A stretch of 64,000 bases of DNA from an uncultured Eubacteriaceae bacterium (GCA_946497035.1 CAMMIW010000001.1:62001-126000); one strand, 5' to 3'; positions 1 to 9,589 are shown, numbered from the stretch's first letter. Numbers and translations are program-made. Notes: a model not told the origin generated them from the sequence alone.

Positions 1-1
1 A

Positions 2-151
2 ATGGTTGAAAATAAAACAAAAATAAAACCAGATCCAAACACTATACAAAACTTTATTAAATATATTTACCCTATATATAAAAATAACAATAGAGTTGAT
101 ATATTATTAAATAATACAGATTTTGGTGTGGGAGGTATTAAAAATGATTAG
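2..151 (+). CDS. 3' end of an unidentified gene (partial at window edge)
   Basis: An open frame enters from the left edge and stops with TAG at 149-151, leaving about 49 C-terminal residues that end DFGVGGIKND. The block RVDILLNNTDFG resembles the C-terminal region of uridine-kinase-like P-loop proteins, but too little is present to assign it. Its last 8 bases overlap the ATG of the next gene at 144, so the two are probably translationally coupled in one operon. The ATG at position 2 is only the first Met inside the window, not a chosen start. Confidence 0.55.
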   Translation: MVENKTKIKPDPNTIQNFIKYIYPIYKNNNRVDILLNNTDFGVGGIKND

Positions 152-845
152 CAACGAAATACTTTTAATATTATCTATATTCTTCATTTATGGCCTTGTT
201 TTATTATGGTTTTATTTATTTAATGAAAAAGGCCTTTTATGTTTTACTGTTTTTGCAACTATTACCGCTAATATAGAAGTTTTACTTGTTATAAAAGCCT
301 TTTCTTTAGAGCAAACTCTTGGTAATGTTTTATTTGGAGCCAGCTTTTTAGCAACAGATATGTTAAGTGAATTTTATGGCAAAAAAAGCTCTAAAAAAGC
401 CGTTTTAGTAGGTTTATTAACATCTATATCTTTTGTTATTTTATCTCAAAGCTGGCTATTATATGATGTTATAAATGATTTAGATGCGCCTTTTAAAATG
501 ATTTTTTCTAATACACCTAGAGTTATGATATCTAGTTTATTAGTATATGCTATAAGCCAATTTTTTGATGTTTGGATATATCATAAATGGTGGGATTTTA
601 CAAAAAAAATAAGTGGTGATAAAAGAAAATATTTGTGGCTTAGAAATAACGCCTCCACTTTAACATCTCAATTTATAAATTCTCTTTTATTCACCTTTTT
701 AGCTTTTTATGGTTTATATGACATAAAAACTTTAATTAATATTTTTATATCTAGTTATATTATATTTATTATAACTAGTATTTTAGATACACCTGTAATA
801 TATATATCTAGATATTTATATGAAAACAAATTTGTTAAAAATTAG
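144..845 (+). CDS. VUT-family membrane protein, probable queuosine precursor transporter
   Basis: A protein of 233 residues with about six hydrophobic segments and the VUT/YhhQ-type block LATDMLSEFYGKKSSKKAV near residues 70-90. This family (Vut_1) imports 7-deazaguanine precursors of queuosine in other bacteria; that role is inferred from family membership. The start is the ATG at 144, seven bases after a GGGAGGT ribosome site at 129-135. The upstream in-frame TTG at 123 would place the ribosome site inside the gene. It overlaps the preceding gene by 8 bases. A sigma-A promoter for the next gene follows it. Confidence 0.8.
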   Translation: MISNEILLILSIFFIYGLVLLWFYLFNEKGLLCFTVFATITANIEVLLVIKAFSLEQTLGNVLFGASFLATDMLSEFYGKKSSKKAVLVGLLTSISFVILSQSWLLYDVINDLDAPFKMIFSNTPRVMISSLLVYAISQFFDVWIYHKWWDFTKKISGDKRKYLWLRNNASTLTSQFINSLLFTFLAFYGLYDIKTLINIFISSYIIFIITSILDTPVIYISRYLYENKFVKN

Positions 846-885
846 GTTATATTCATATTTTTTATAAAATATTGTTTTATTTTAC

Positions 886-914
886 TTGAAATATAGCGTT
901 TTTTGTCGTATAAT
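886..914 (+). promoter_or_regulatory. Sigma-A-type promoter of chemoreceptor gene
   Basis: TTGAAA at 886-891 and TATAAT at 909-914 are separated by 17 bases, close to the vegetative consensus. The ribosome site AGGAGG at 941-946 and the ATG at 954 follow. The second chemoreceptor at 60928-63174 has the same TTGAAA-17-TATAAT arrangement. Confidence 0.75.
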
Positions 915-953
915 ATATATAGAAAATAAAATTATATCATAGGAGGACATAAT

Positions 954-3221
954 ATGAAATCTATTTCAAATTTGACAATAAAAGCTAAGCTATTAATTGC
1001 TTTTATTGCACTTATTGTTTCTATATTAGTAACTAATGTTTTTGGATTAGCATTATTAAAAAATATAGATGCAAAATATACTTATCTTCTACATTTAGAA
1101 GAGTCTATTAATAAAAACTCTAATACTATTATTAGTGAATTATTACCTTTATCTTCAAATATAACTTTATATTATCAATTAATTACTAATGAAAATATGG
1201 ATCAAGTTAAAAATAGTGTATTACCTCATATTGATAATATAAATAAACAAATTGAAAATTATACTAATGTTATAAATGAATATAACCAAAACCCTATTAA
1301 AGGTATTGATTTTTCTGAATCAGAAAGCATGATAACATCTTTTAAAACGTCTTTAAATGAATTTGTAGATATATTTAATAAATACGTTGATTATAATGCT
1401 GCTAACGGTAATAATGCAGAGTCTGAATCTTTATTTAAACAAGTAGATAACAAAAGAAGCGAATTTACAAGTATATTCTATGATTTATCTACTTCTATAT
1501 CAAAAACTGCTAACAACGCTTCTACTGCGTTGTCTAATAACGTTGTTTTTAGCATAGGTGCTTTAGCTACTGTTTCAATAATAATAATGGCTATTTCTAT
1601 ATTAATAGCTTCATTAGTTATTAAACAAATAACTTCTGCTATAAATAGATTAAGAACAAACTCTATTATGGTATCTAAAGGTAATTTAGATGTTGATATG
1701 AGAACAAACTCTAGAGATGAGCTTGGCCAATTATCTAACACTGTTGCTGATATGGCAGAAACATTTAAACATATTCTTTCTGATATTAACAGTCTTTCTA
1801 AAAATATGGAAAACGGAAATATGTACTATAGAATAAACTCTGATAGCTATGAAGGAGCTTTTAAAGAAGCTACTGATGCTATAAATGCAGCAACTTCTCA
1901 ATTAGTAGATGACACATTATATATAGTAGATAAAGTTAAAGATTTTGGAAATGGTGTTTTTGATAGTGAAATTAAACATTTTCCAGGTGAAAAAGTTATC
2001 GCTACTAATGAGCTTTTATCTGTTCAACAATATTTAAGAAACGTATCAAATGATATAGTAAAACTCATTAATGCAGCTAATGATGGTAACTTAGAATTTA
2101 GACTTAACACTAGCCATTATATAGGCCAATGGAAAGAAACTACTGACGGCTTAAACTCTTTTGTTGAAAACGTAGTTAAACCTATAAAAGAAACACAAAA
2201 TGCCCTTGAACAATTTGCAAAAGGTAATTTTAGCCACCAAATAACAAACGAATATAAAGGCGAATTTAACAATATTAAACAAACTGTAAACTTTACTGCT
2301 AATACAATACATTCTTATATAGATGAAATAACTACTGTTTTAACAAAAATGTCTAATAAAGACTTTGATGTTTCTATAGATAGAGAATATTTAGGTGATT
2401 TTAAAGCTATAGAAGAAGCTGTTAACCTTATTATTGATAACCTTAATGTTCTTACAAGAGATATTATATCTTCTGCTGAGCAAGTTTCTGATGGTGCTAA
2501 ACAAATATCTGAATCTAGCATATCTTTAGCCGAAGGTGCTACAGAGCAAGCTAGCGCAGTAGAAAAACTTAACGAAATTATCTCTACTATTTCTGAACAA
2601 TCAACAAATAATACTTTAAACTCTGAAAAAGCAAATGCTCTTGCTTTACAAACAAAAGAAAGCGCAGCTGATGGTAACAAACAAATGGATAATATGTTAT
2701 CTGCTATGGAAGAAATTAACGTTGCTTCTAATAGTATATCTAATATAATTAAAGTTATTGATGATATTGCTTTCCAAACTAATATATTAGCCCTTAATGC
2801 GGCTGTTGAAGCTGCTCGTGCTGGTGAACATGGTAAAGGATTTGCCGTTGTAGCTGAAGAGGTTAGAAGCCTTGCTGCTAGAAGCCAACAAGCTGCTAAA
2901 GAAACAACTGATCTTATAGAAAGCACTGTTTCTAAAGTATCTGAAGGCTCTAAAATAGCTAATTTAACTGCTGAATCTTTATTAAACATTATAAATCAAA
3001 TAGAAGAAATATCTGTTCTTGTAAATTCTTGTGCTATTTCTTCTAAAAACCAAGAAAAATCTATAGATGATATTAGCTATAGCATTAATCAAATATCTTC
3101 TGTTACACAAACTAATACTGCTACAAGCGAAGAATCTGCCGCTGCTTCTGAACAGCTCTCAAGCCAAGCTGACGTATTTTTCGCATCTGTATCAGACTTT
3201 AAATTAAAAGAACAACATTAA
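954..3221 (+). CDS. Methyl-accepting chemotaxis protein with several HAMP-like repeats
   Basis: A membrane chemoreceptor of 755 residues that would signal to CheA/CheW. One transmembrane helix lies near residues 12-34, followed by an alpha-helical extracellular sensor of about 160 residues and a second transmembrane helix near 197-222. A canonical HAMP follows ([16 protein letters not shown]), then a long chain of HAMP-like units marked by repeats such as [39 protein letters not shown] and [13 protein letters not shown]. The cytoplasmic signalling tip [20 protein letters not shown] lies near 603-622. It is monocistronic, with its own promoter and terminator. A paralogue is encoded at the other end of the window with a closely similar cytoplasmic part. 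The ligand cannot be predicted. Confidence 0.93.
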   Translation: MKSISNLTIKAKLLIAFIALIVSILVTNVFGLALLKNIDAKYTYLLHLEESINKNSNTIISELLPLSSNITLYYQLITNENMDQVKNSVLPHIDNINKQIENYTNVINEYNQNPIKGIDFSESESMITSFKTSLNEFVDIFNKYVDYNAANGNNAESESLFKQVDNKRSEFTSIFYDLSTSISKTANNASTALSNNVVFSIGALATVSIIIMAISILIASLVIKQITSAINRLRTNSIMVSKGNLDVDMRTNSRDELGQLSNTVADMAETFKHILSDINSLSKNMENGNMYYRINSDSYEGAFKEATDAINAATSQLVDDTLYIVDKVKDFGNGVFDSEIKHFPGEKVIATNELLSVQQYLRNVSNDIVKLINAANDGNLEFRLNTSHYIGQWKETTDGLNSFVENVVKPIKETQNALEQFAKGNFSHQITNEYKGEFNNIKQTVNFTANTIHSYIDEITTVLTKMSNKDFDVSIDREYLGDFKAIEEAVNLIIDNLNVLTRDIISSAEQVSDGAKQISESSISLAEGATEQASAVEKLNEIISTISEQSTNNTLNSEKANALALQTKESAADGNKQMDNMLSAMEEINVASNSISNIIKVIDDIAFQTNILALNAAVEAARAGEHGKGFAVVAEEVRSLAARSQQAAKETTDLIESTVSKVSEGSKIANLTAESLLNIINQIEEISVLVNSCAISSKNQEKSIDDISYSINQISSVTQTNTATSEESAAASEQLSSQADVFFASVSDFKLKEQH

Positions 3222-3234
3222 TTATAAATAAAAT

Positions 3235-3263
3235 AAAAGGAAATGGTTAAACCATTTCCTTTT
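3235..3263 (+). terminator. Intrinsic terminator after chemoreceptor
   Basis: A near-perfect inverted repeat, AAAAGGAAATGGTT then AACCATTTCCTTTT, starts 13 bases after the stop codon. The A-rich left arm and T-rich right arm would let it act in both directions. Confidence 0.8.
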
Positions 3264-3280
3264 ATTAATATTGGTGTAAA

Positions 3281-3360
3281 ATTATTGATAATAAAGACAG
3301 TATATAAGATTAAATATATCTTATATCTTTCCTATTAAATCTAAATAATTGAAAAATAAC
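3281..3360 (-). repeat. Intergenic hairpin element, copy A
   Basis: On the minus strand the element begins 2 bases after the stop of the hydrolase gene. It opens with TTATTTTTCAATTATT, then GATTTAATAGGAAAG, then a hairpin with arms ATATAAGAT and ATCTTATAT flanked by AAAG/CTTT. A small second hairpin, ATTAT/ATAAT, follows. It is a member of the family described in the findings; the hairpin arms differ from those of the other copies. Confidence 0.5.
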
Positions 3361-3362
3361 AT

Positions 3363-4136
3363 TTATTTATTATATTTTTTTATAAAACTTAAAAAACATT
3401 TTTCTAAAATATATTTGTCCCCCTTAACATATTCAAAATGTCCTGAATTTTTTAAAATAACAACTATAGATTTTTTTAAGCTATATTTTTTTATTATTTT
3501 TTTTAAAGTTATAGCCGATTTAATAGAAACAAGCCCATCATAATAAGATTGTAAATATATAATAGGTATTTTAACATTTTTAATATTAAATAAAACTTTG
3601 TAGCTTAAATAAAATAAATCTAAATATCTAGGTATCCAAAATATATATAATAATAATTTTTTATCTGATATACTAGTTCTTTGTTGCATAACTTTTGTAA
3701 AATCATCTTTTATATAATTTGGAATAAAAACTATTTTTGCACCAGATATAAACGTTTTAAAATTAACTTTAATATTTAAAGGTATATTAATACAAAAAAT
3801 ACCTTTTATATTATATTTATTTTTTAAATACATATTAATAGATAACAAACACCCCATAGAATGCCCTACTAAAAATATATTTTTATATGCTTTTGCAATT
3901 TTTTCTAATTGATTATCTATGTAATCATTCCATTTTTTATAACCATTTTTACAAAATTGTTTAGATGTGGTTCCATGGCCTGGTAAAAGTAAATTTAAAC
4001 AAGAATATCCATTTTTTAAAGACAAATTTATTAAATGTTCAAATTGGCTTGGTGATTCTGTAAAACCGTGTATAAAAATAATAACTGTTTTACTATTATT
4101 TATATGGTTATAAGTTTGTTTATGTAGTTTATTCAT
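3363..4136 (-). CDS. Alpha/beta hydrolase (esterase/lysophospholipase type)
   Basis: A protein of 257 residues with the alpha/beta-hydrolase layout. The oxyanion segment FIHGFTES is near residues 21-28 and the nucleophile elbow GHSMG places Ser at 93. The block YYDGLVS supplies the likely acid and SGHFEY the likely catalytic His near the C-terminus. The closest general class is carboxylesterase/monoacylglycerol lipase; the substrate is unknown. The start ATG at 4136 overlaps the stop of the HAD phosphatase gene by 8 bases and has no ribosome site of its own, so translation is probably coupled. A TTG two codons upstream is an alternative start. Confidence 0.82.
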   Translation of the reverse strand: MNKLHKQTYNHINNSKTVIIFIHGFTESPSQFEHLINLSLKNGYSCLNLLLPGHGTTSKQFCKNGYKKWNDYIDNQLEKIAKAYKNIFLVGHSMGCLLSINMYLKNKYNIKGIFCINIPLNIKVNFKTFISGAKIVFIPNYIKDDFTKVMQQRTSISDKKLLLYIFWIPRYLDLFYLSYKVLFNIKNVKIPIIYLQSYYDGLVSIKSAITLKKIIKKYSLKKSIVVILKNSGHFEYVKGDKYILEKCFLSFIKKYNK

Positions 4137-4959
4137 TGCCAAATATTTTATATATGGCTTGTGCTACCCCACCTTCATCATTAGTTAGTGTAACCATATT
4201 ACAAGCTTCTTTTATAATATTGTCTGCATTACCCATAGCAACAGAAAAACTAGCAAAATTTAACATTTCTAAATCGTTTTCGCTATCTCCTATAGCTACT
4301 ATCTCTTCTCGTTTTATACCAAGCATATTAGCATATTCTTTTAATGCATTACCTTTAGATATTCCCTTTTTCATTATATCTAAACAATTTTTAGCAGATA
4401 TAACTGCGTTTATATCATCTAATTGTTTAAATTTATTTTGTATATTTAAAAGTTTTTCTCTATCATTTTCTAATATTACCATTTTTAAAAATTCTTTTTT
4501 CTCTATTAAGCTATATAAATCTTCTTCAAATTTGTATTCTAAAGACATACTAAGCTGCTTTGTATAATGTGTTAAAAATTCTTTAAGCTCATTGCCAGAG
4601 TTTTCCTTTGTTGTAGAGTAGCTTTCTTCTAATGTAAACATTTTAGCTTTAATATCATTTTCTATACAAATATCTATCATTTTTTTCATAGTATGTTTAG
4701 GTATATAGTTTAACTGTATAATACTATAATCTTTTAAATCTCTAATAGATGCTCCATTACAACCTATAACAACTTCTTCTTTAAAGCCTGCTTCGTCCAT
4801 ATAATCTTTTACAAGTATATCGTTTCTACCTGTAGCTATAACAACTTTTATACCTTTATTTAAAATCATATTTATAGCTTTAATATTATCTTCGTGTATT
4901 TCTCCATTATGTTTTATAAGGGTATTATCACAATCTATAGCAACTAATTTATAATTCAT
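4129..4959 (-). CDS. HAD superfamily Cof-type phosphatase
   Basis: A protein of 276 residues typical of Cof/YidA-like HAD IIB sugar-phosphate or FMN phosphatases. Motif I is IDCDNTLI with the nucleophile Asp9 and the acid/base Asp11. Motif II is the Thr in VIATGRN. The lysine of motif III lies in the ISKGNAL region, and motif IV is GDSENDLEML. The cap domain lies between motifs II and III. The ribosome site AAAGGAGAG precedes the ATG. The gene is sandwiched between the MnmM-like methylase and the hydrolase on one transcript. The physiological substrate is not predictable from sequence. Confidence 0.88.
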   Translation of the reverse strand: MNYKLVAIDCDNTLIKHNGEIHEDNIKAINMILNKGIKVVIATGRNDILVKDYMDEAGFKEEVVIGCNGASIRDLKDYSIIQLNYIPKHTMKKMIDICIENDIKAKMFTLEESYSTTKENSGNELKEFLTHYTKQLSMSLEYKFEEDLYSLIEKKEFLKMVILENDREKLLNIQNKFKQLDDINAVISAKNCLDIMKKGISKGNALKEYANMLGIKREEIVAIGDSENDLEMLNFASFSVAMGNADNIIKEACNMVTLTNDEGGVAQAIYKIFGNE

Positions 4960-4974
4960 AATTTACTCTCCTTT

Positions 4975-5538
4975 CTAACTCTCCTTAATAATTTTAATAT
5001 GTATAGGTGGATAATTAGGACGATTAAAAAAATCTGAAACTATTACTGTATATTTATTGTAATCTAAAGTTTTAACAAAATTTAAAATAGCATCTTTTTC
5101 TTCAAAACCTGTATCTCCACCTTGATAAACACAAAGGCTTATAATACCTTTTATTTTTAAAATTTGTAAAGATTTTTCTATAGCTAATATGCTCGTATGT
5201 GGTTTTGTAGCTATATTATGGTTAGCTTTAGGCAAATAACCAAAATTAAAAACAACACAAGAAATATTATTTTCTTTAATATATTTATCTATATTTTGGT
5301 GGCCATCTAAAATAAGAGATATATTGTTATATAAATTATTTTCTATAAGCTTATTTTTTGTAGATTGTATTGCTTCTTCTTGTATATCAAAAGCATACAC
5401 AAAACCATCTTTACCTACTAGTTGTTTTAAAAATAATGTATCATTACCACGCCCCATTGTAGCATCTATAACTACATCTCCATTTTTAACATTTTCTTTT
5501 ATAAAATCTTTAGCAAGTGTAGTAGTATTTATTTTCAT
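4975..5538 (-). CDS. mnmM: MnmM/YtqB-like class I SAM methyltransferase
   Basis: A protein of 187 residues with the SAM-binding motif I VIDATMGRGNDT at 23-34 and the acidic residue of motif II in AFDIQEEA. The segment VVFNFGYLPKANH corresponds to the catalytic NFGYLP-type motif of the YtqB family. In Bacillus this family methylates 5-aminomethyl-2-thiouridine at the tRNA wobble position; the assignment here is by family resemblance. The ribosome site AGGTGAT precedes the ATG. The gene lies 10 bases downstream of the ABC-F gene. Confidence 0.82.
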   Translation of the reverse strand: MKINTTTLAKDFIKENVKNGDVVIDATMGRGNDTLFLKQLVGKDGFVYAFDIQEEAIQSTKNKLIENNLYNNISLILDGHQNIDKYIKENNISCVVFNFGYLPKANHNIATKPHTSILAIEKSLQILKIKGIISLCVYQGGDTGFEEKDAILNFVKTLDYNKYTVIVSDFFNRPNYPPIHIKIIKES

Positions 5539-5548
5539 ATATCACCTA

Positions 5549-7105
5549 TTATACTATTTTTAATGTTAAATCTTTAAAATCCCAAATATCTGTAACTATG
5601 TCTTTATAAAATTCTGGTTCGTGGCAAACCATAAGTATAGTTCCTTTATATTCTTTTAAAACTCTTTTAAGCTCATCTTTAGCATCTTTATCTAAATGGT
5701 TTGTAGGCTCATCTAGAACAAGAATGTTTGTTTCTTTATTCATTATTTTACAAAGCCTTACTTTTGCTTGTTCTCCACCGCTTAAAACGTATACTTTACT
5801 CTCTATATGATCTGTTGTTAAAGAACATTTAGCTAATGCTTGTCTAACCTCATATCGGGTAAAAGAAGGAAATTCGTCCCAAATTTCTTCTATGCAAGTT
5901 TTGTTATTATCTTCTTTTATCTCTTGTTCAAAATATCCTATAAATTGGTTAGCACCTTTTAAAACCTCTCCGCTAATAGGCTTTATCTCTCCTAATAGAC
6001 TTTTTAAAAGAGTAGTTTTGCCAAGGCCATTAGATCCTACTATAGCTACCTTTTGCCCTCTTTCTAAAAGTAGGTTTAAAGGTTTACACAAAGGTTCTTC
6101 ATATCCTATAACCAAATCTTTAGTTTCAAAAATAAGCCTATCAGATGTTCTAGCTGGTTTAAATCTAAATTCTGGTTTTGGCTTTTCTTTAGAAAGCTCT
6201 ATTATATCCATTTTATCAAGCTTTTTTTGTCTAGCTCTAGCCATACCTGCTGTAGCTACCCTTGCTTTGTTTCTAGCTATAAAATCTTGTAAATTATTTA
6301 TCTCTTGTTGTTGTCTTTCATAAGCTGCCTCTAATTGTTTTTTATTTTGCTCATAAAGGCGTAAAAATTCTTCATAATTACCAACATATCTAGTAAGCTT
6401 AGCATTTTCAACGTGATATATAAGGTTTACAACACTATTTAAAAATTCTAAATCATGTGATATAAGAATAAAAGCATTTTCATATTTTAAAAGATAATCT
6501 TTAAGCCAAGCTATCTGCTCTTCATCTAAATAGTTGGTAGGCTCATCTAAAAGTAATATATCAGGGTTTTGCAATAAAAGCCTACCTAACAATATTTTAG
6601 TACGCTGCCCACCAGATAAATCATCTACATTCTTATCGAGACCTAAATCATATAAGCCAAGCCCACGGGCTATTTCATCTACCTTTATATCAATATTATA
6701 AAAATCACTCATATCTAATATATCTTGAAGATTAGCAGCATTTTCCATAAGCTTGTCCATTTCTTTTTCATCTGCTTCTCCCATTTTCATATAAGTTTCA
6801 TTAAGCTCTTTTTCAATATCAAATAAATATTCAAAAGCTACCTTTAAACTATCTCTTATGCTATCTCCTTTTTTAAGTTCTGCATGTTGATCCATATATG
6901 CAACTCTAACACGATTAGACCATTCTATCGTGCCTTCATCTGGCATAAGTTTATTTGTTATTATTTTCATAAATGTAGATTTACCCTCGCCATTAGCACC
7001 AATAAGCCCAACGTGCTCTCCTTTTAATAACCTAAAAGATACATCTTCAAAAATAGTTCTTCCACCAAAAACGTGGCTTACATTTTTAACTGTTAAAATA
7101 CTCAT
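5549..7105 (-). CDS. ABC-F family ATPase (YfmM-like)
   Basis: A protein of 518 residues made of two ABC domains and no membrane segment, the layout of ribosome-associated ABC-F proteins. Walker A motifs are GANGEGKST near 36-44 and GSNGLGKTT in the second half. Signatures LSGGQRTK and LSGGEQAK precede Walker B motifs ending in LLLDEPTN and LVLDEPTN. A charged helical linker rich in Q and R (ARQKKLDKMD) joins the halves. The sequence is closest in memory to Bacillus YfmM. The precise role, translation quality control or antibiotic protection, is not determined. The ribosome site AAAGGAGCT lies upstream. Confidence 0.88.
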   Translation of the reverse strand: MSILTVKNVSHVFGGRTIFEDVSFRLLKGEHVGLIGANGEGKSTFMKIITNKLMPDEGTIEWSNRVRVAYMDQHAELKKGDSIRDSLKVAFEYLFDIEKELNETYMKMGEADEKEMDKLMENAANLQDILDMSDFYNIDIKVDEIARGLGLYDLGLDKNVDDLSGGQRTKILLGRLLLQNPDILLLDEPTNYLDEEQIAWLKDYLLKYENAFILISHDLEFLNSVVNLIYHVENAKLTRYVGNYEEFLRLYEQNKKQLEAAYERQQQEINNLQDFIARNKARVATAGMARARQKKLDKMDIIELSKEKPKPEFRFKPARTSDRLIFETKDLVIGYEEPLCKPLNLLLERGQKVAIVGSNGLGKTTLLKSLLGEIKPISGEVLKGANQFIGYFEQEIKEDNNKTCIEEIWDEFPSFTRYEVRQALAKCSLTTDHIESKVYVLSGGEQAKVRLCKIMNKETNILVLDEPTNHLDKDAKDELKRVLKEYKGTILMVCHEPEFYKDIVTDIWDFKDLTLKIV

Positions 7106-7202
7106 TGTTAAAGCTCCTTTGTTTTAATATAATAAATTAATATTATGCTTTTTTATATTTATAAATTATGTTTATATAATAAATATTTGTATATCATTAT
7201 AA

Positions 7203-7293
7203 ATTGATAATACGTCAGTTTTATCAATATAGGTTGAAGATAAGATTATATACTTACCTTTTTATTTAAATCCAAATAGTTAAAAAACAACCT
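7203..7293 (-). repeat. Intergenic hairpin element, copy B
   Basis: Read on the minus strand, AGGTTG at 7288-7293 pairs with CAACCT at 7231-7236. Inside, the conserved block ATAAAAAGGTAAG leads into a hairpin whose arms (7253-7260 and 7237-7244) pair over 8 bp with one G-U. A second hairpin with perfect 8-bp arms ATTGATAA and TTATCAAT follows at 7203-7228. This is one of the clearest copies. It lies between the spore-protein terminator and the ABC-F gene. Confidence 0.6.
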
Positions 7294-7479
7294 AAATTAT
7301 TTTATAAATTGCTCTTGTATATTTTAACATACAAAATATAAATAAATCAACAATCAATTTTTTGAATACTTTTTATTCAAAAACAGATGTTCCTAAATAT
7401 TTTATTCACAAAAATTAAAACCAAAAACCGTTTATAATTTTTCCTCTAAAATATTAAATCACATCTTAATTGCATAAAT
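7294..7479. other. Non-coding AT-rich spacer
   Basis: The gap between the ABC-F gene and the spore-protein gene totals 428 bases. Apart from hairpin element B and the spore-gene terminator I see no gene in it. One perfect 9-bp inverted repeat, TTTTTGAAT at 7359-7367 and ATTCAAAAA at 7375-7383, may be a weak hairpin. Confidence 0.4.
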
Positions 7480-7522
7480 AAAAAGAGTACCACTTATCAA
7501 AATAAGCAATACTCTCTTTTTT
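7480..7522 (-). terminator. Terminator after spore protein gene
   Basis: The arms AAAAAGAGTA (7480-7489) and TACTCTCTTTTT (7510-7521) enclose a further ACTTAT/ATAAG pairing. On the minus strand the hairpin ends in a T-rich tract. It starts 11 bases after the stop codon. Confidence 0.75.
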
Positions 7523-7533
7523 ATAGCTTAATA

Positions 7534-7740
7534 TTAGCTATTTTTTTGTCCTGCCATATGTCTTTCTTGGGCTTCGATCATTTTTTTAACCATATATCCC
7601 CCAACAGAACCATTTTGGTATGAAGTTAAATCTCCATTATAGCCTTTTTTTAAAGGCACTCCTATTTCATTTGCAACCTCATATTTAAATGCATCAAGGG
7701 CTGCTCTTGCTTCTGGAATTGCTTTTCTTTTACTTGCCAT
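7534..7740 (-). CDS. Alpha/beta-type small acid-soluble spore protein
   Basis: A protein of 68 residues with the two SASP alpha/beta signatures: the block ALDAFKYEVANEIGVPL with the Glu-Ile germination-protease site, and the C-terminal block GSVGGYMVKKMIEAQ. These proteins coat and protect DNA in the dormant spore, so the organism forms endospores. The ribosome site GAGGTGA precedes the ATG. The gene is monocistronic, with its own terminator. A forespore sigma-G promoter is expected, but I could not settle one. A long inverted repeat lies upstream. Confidence 0.95.
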   Translation of the reverse strand: MASKRKAIPEARAALDAFKYEVANEIGVPLKKGYNGDLTSYQNGSVGGYMVKKMIEAQERHMAGQKNS

Positions 7741-7782
7741 AATAAATCACCTCATAAATTTTGTCATTATACTATACTGTCA

Positions 7783-7834
7783 ACAAAGTTATTAATATAT
7801 ATATCTTGTTTAATATATTAATTATTAACTTTGT
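7783..7834. repeat. Long imperfect inverted repeat upstream of the spore gene
   Basis: ACAAAGTTATTAATATAT from 7783 is mirrored by ATATATTAATTATTAACTTTGT ending at 7834, with four extra bases in the right arm. It lies about 45-95 bases upstream of the spore-protein start codon. It could be a leader hairpin or an operator. Confidence 0.5.
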
Positions 7835-7897
7835 AATCTTATTATGTGTAAATAACAAAAACTAATTCAAGGAAATATATGTAAATTTTAATACAAC

Positions 7898-7927
7898 AAA
7901 AAAGCTACAGGCAAAAGCCCATAGCCT
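7898..7927 (-). terminator. Terminator after amino-acid permease
   Basis: The arms GCTACAGGC (7904-7912) and GCCCATAGC (7917-7925) enclose an AAAA loop. On the minus strand they are followed by six T residues. Confidence 0.75.
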
Positions 7928-7933
7928 AAATTT

Positions 7934-9265
7934 TTACTTAACTTTTTTATAATAAAAATATCCTGCTACCATAAATAATAAACATATAATAAGGTAGTAA
8001 ATAAATAGCGGATTAGATATTCCACCAGATAAAATTATTAAAGAACCTAAAATAGCCATTAAAGGAACAAAATATCCCATAAATTTGTTTTTAATCTCGC
8101 CTTTTATAGCTAATTTTATAATAACTACATAAAATACACAATAGTTTAAATAACTAATACAGATAGCTATTTCAGAAACATCACCTTTCATACCATTTTT
8201 TTGTGTTATATAATGCACAATATACCAAATAAAAGTAACTATAGCTGAAAAAATAGCAGAATTTAAAGGCATATTATTGAAATTTTTATTTTCTTTAGAT
8301 AATTTATCACTAAAAGGTATCATATTTCTAAGAGCTAAAGAATAAGGCGATCTTATTAAACCTAAAGTAAGACCATTAAGTGTTCCTACAACAGATATAA
8401 TAACAAATATAAGAACTACTTTGCTACCTGTTTCTCCAAATAATATGCTAGCCATTTTACCAACACTATCATTACCAAGCTCTAAAACATTTTCAGGTCC
8501 TACAAATACACTAACACCAACAAAATATGCTAAATATACTATCAATACAAATATAGGAGATACTATAAGCGCTATAGGTAAATTTCTCTTACTATTTTTT
8601 ATTTCGTGAGCTATAGATGTAGATACTATCCAACCATCAAAAGAGAAAGCTATAGGAGCAAACGCCGCCATTATGCCCATACCAATACCTGCTGTTTTAA
8701 TATTTTCTAAATCACCTGCTAAAATTGGTTGAGGATCTCCTTTTACCAAACCTAATATAGCAAATAAAATTAAAGGTATTAATTTTATAATCATAGCTAA
8801 ATTTTGAAAATATCCACCTGCTTTAGCAGATAAAGTATTCATTGTATATATAAAAACTGCAACTACAAAACCTATTGTATAAGGATTTAAAAATCCATCA
8901 CCAGTAATATTAAATAATTGACATATGTATAAACCTGCAACCCAAGCCACAACAGCAATTGTAGCTGGCAAATATAAAAATGTTTGAAACCAACCAAATG
9001 CAGCTGCTGTTTCTTTGTTAACAAACTCTTCTGCATAAGATATAATACCGCCAGGTTTATCTGTTCGCATAGCTAATTGAGATATAGAAAGACTACCAAA
9101 TATAATCGCTATTGCTGCTATACAAAATATAAATATACCTACAAGCACATTACCATCAGTATAGGTTAAAACATCATCTGCCTTAAAAAATATACCAGAT
9201 CCTATTACTATACCCATAATCATTGTTATAGATGTAAATAAACCATACTTCTTATTTTCTTCCAT
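7934..9265 (-). CDS. APC superfamily amino-acid permease
   Basis: An integral membrane protein of 443 residues with about 12 hydrophobic segments. The N-terminal motif MGIVIGSGIFFKADDV matches the conserved GSGIF substrate-binding stretch of APC transporters. It resembles the LAT/SteT branch (serine/threonine or other neutral amino acid exchange), but the substrate cannot be named from sequence. The start is the ATG at 9265, seven bases after AAAGGAGAT; an in-frame start 8 codons upstream would put the ribosome site inside the gene. It stands alone between a terminator and the 75-residue ORF. Confidence 0.85.
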   Translation of the reverse strand: MEENKKYGLFTSITMIMGIVIGSGIFFKADDVLTYTDGNVLVGIFIFCIAAIAIIFGSLSISQLAMRTDKPGGIISYAEEFVNKETAAAFGWFQTFLYLPATIAVVAWVAGLYICQLFNITGDGFLNPYTIGFVVAVFIYTMNTLSAKAGGYFQNLAMIIKLIPLILFAILGLVKGDPQPILAGDLENIKTAGIGMGIMAAFAPIAFSFDGWIVSTSIAHEIKNSKRNLPIALIVSPIFVLIVYLAYFVGVSVFVGPENVLELGNDSVGKMASILFGETGSKVVLIFVIISVVGTLNGLTLGLIRSPYSLALRNMIPFSDKLSKENKNFNNMPLNSAIFSAIVTFIWYIVHYITQKNGMKGDVSEIAICISYLNYCVFYVVIIKLAIKGEIKNKFMGYFVPLMAILGSLIILSGGISNPLFIYYLIICLLFMVAGYFYYKKVK

Positions 9266-9361
9266 ATTATATCTCCTTTCTCTCGACAAAAAATTAATAT
9301 TTCATAATTATACATTGACTATACATTTAAGTCAAGTAAGGTTTTATTTTATATATTTAAA

Positions 9362-9589
9362 TTAATTTACCCTTTTTGTTATATATGAACCATCTTTTAA
9401 TACTTCTATAACTAATTCTTTGTTACCATTAATATTAATTATATCTCCAACATTTTTATTTTTGCCATATCTTACAATATTATTACTATTAATATTATTT
9501 TTTTGTATATAATAATTTATTTTTAAATATGAAAAAATTATGGTTAATAATAATATTATAAATGATATATAAACGCTCTTATTTTTCAT
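9362..9589 (-). CDS. Small single-pass membrane protein, unknown
   Basis: A protein of 75 residues. Residues 6-24 form one hydrophobic helix, followed by a polar outer part of about 50 residues that contains NKNVGDIININGNKELVIEVLKDGSY, a short beta-rich domain. I do not recognise the family. An AGAGGTAA ribosome site lies 5 bases before the ATG, which supports a real gene. Copy C of the hairpin element occupies its leader, ending about 22 bases before the start codon. Confidence 0.6.
   Translation of the reverse strand: MKNKSVYISFIILLLTIIFSYLKINYYIQKNNINSNNIVRYGKNKNVGDIININGNKELVIEVLKDGSYITKRVN

Noticed and set aside
2315..2989. Antisense ORF of 224 residues inside the first chemoreceptor
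   Set aside because: It lies wholly opposite a clear gene and its residues are the shadow of the receptor signalling domain; no ribosome site or homology.
3349..3543. Plus-strand ORF overlapping the alpha/beta hydrolase
   Set aside because: It reads the reverse complement of the hydrolase C-terminus and has no ribosome site.
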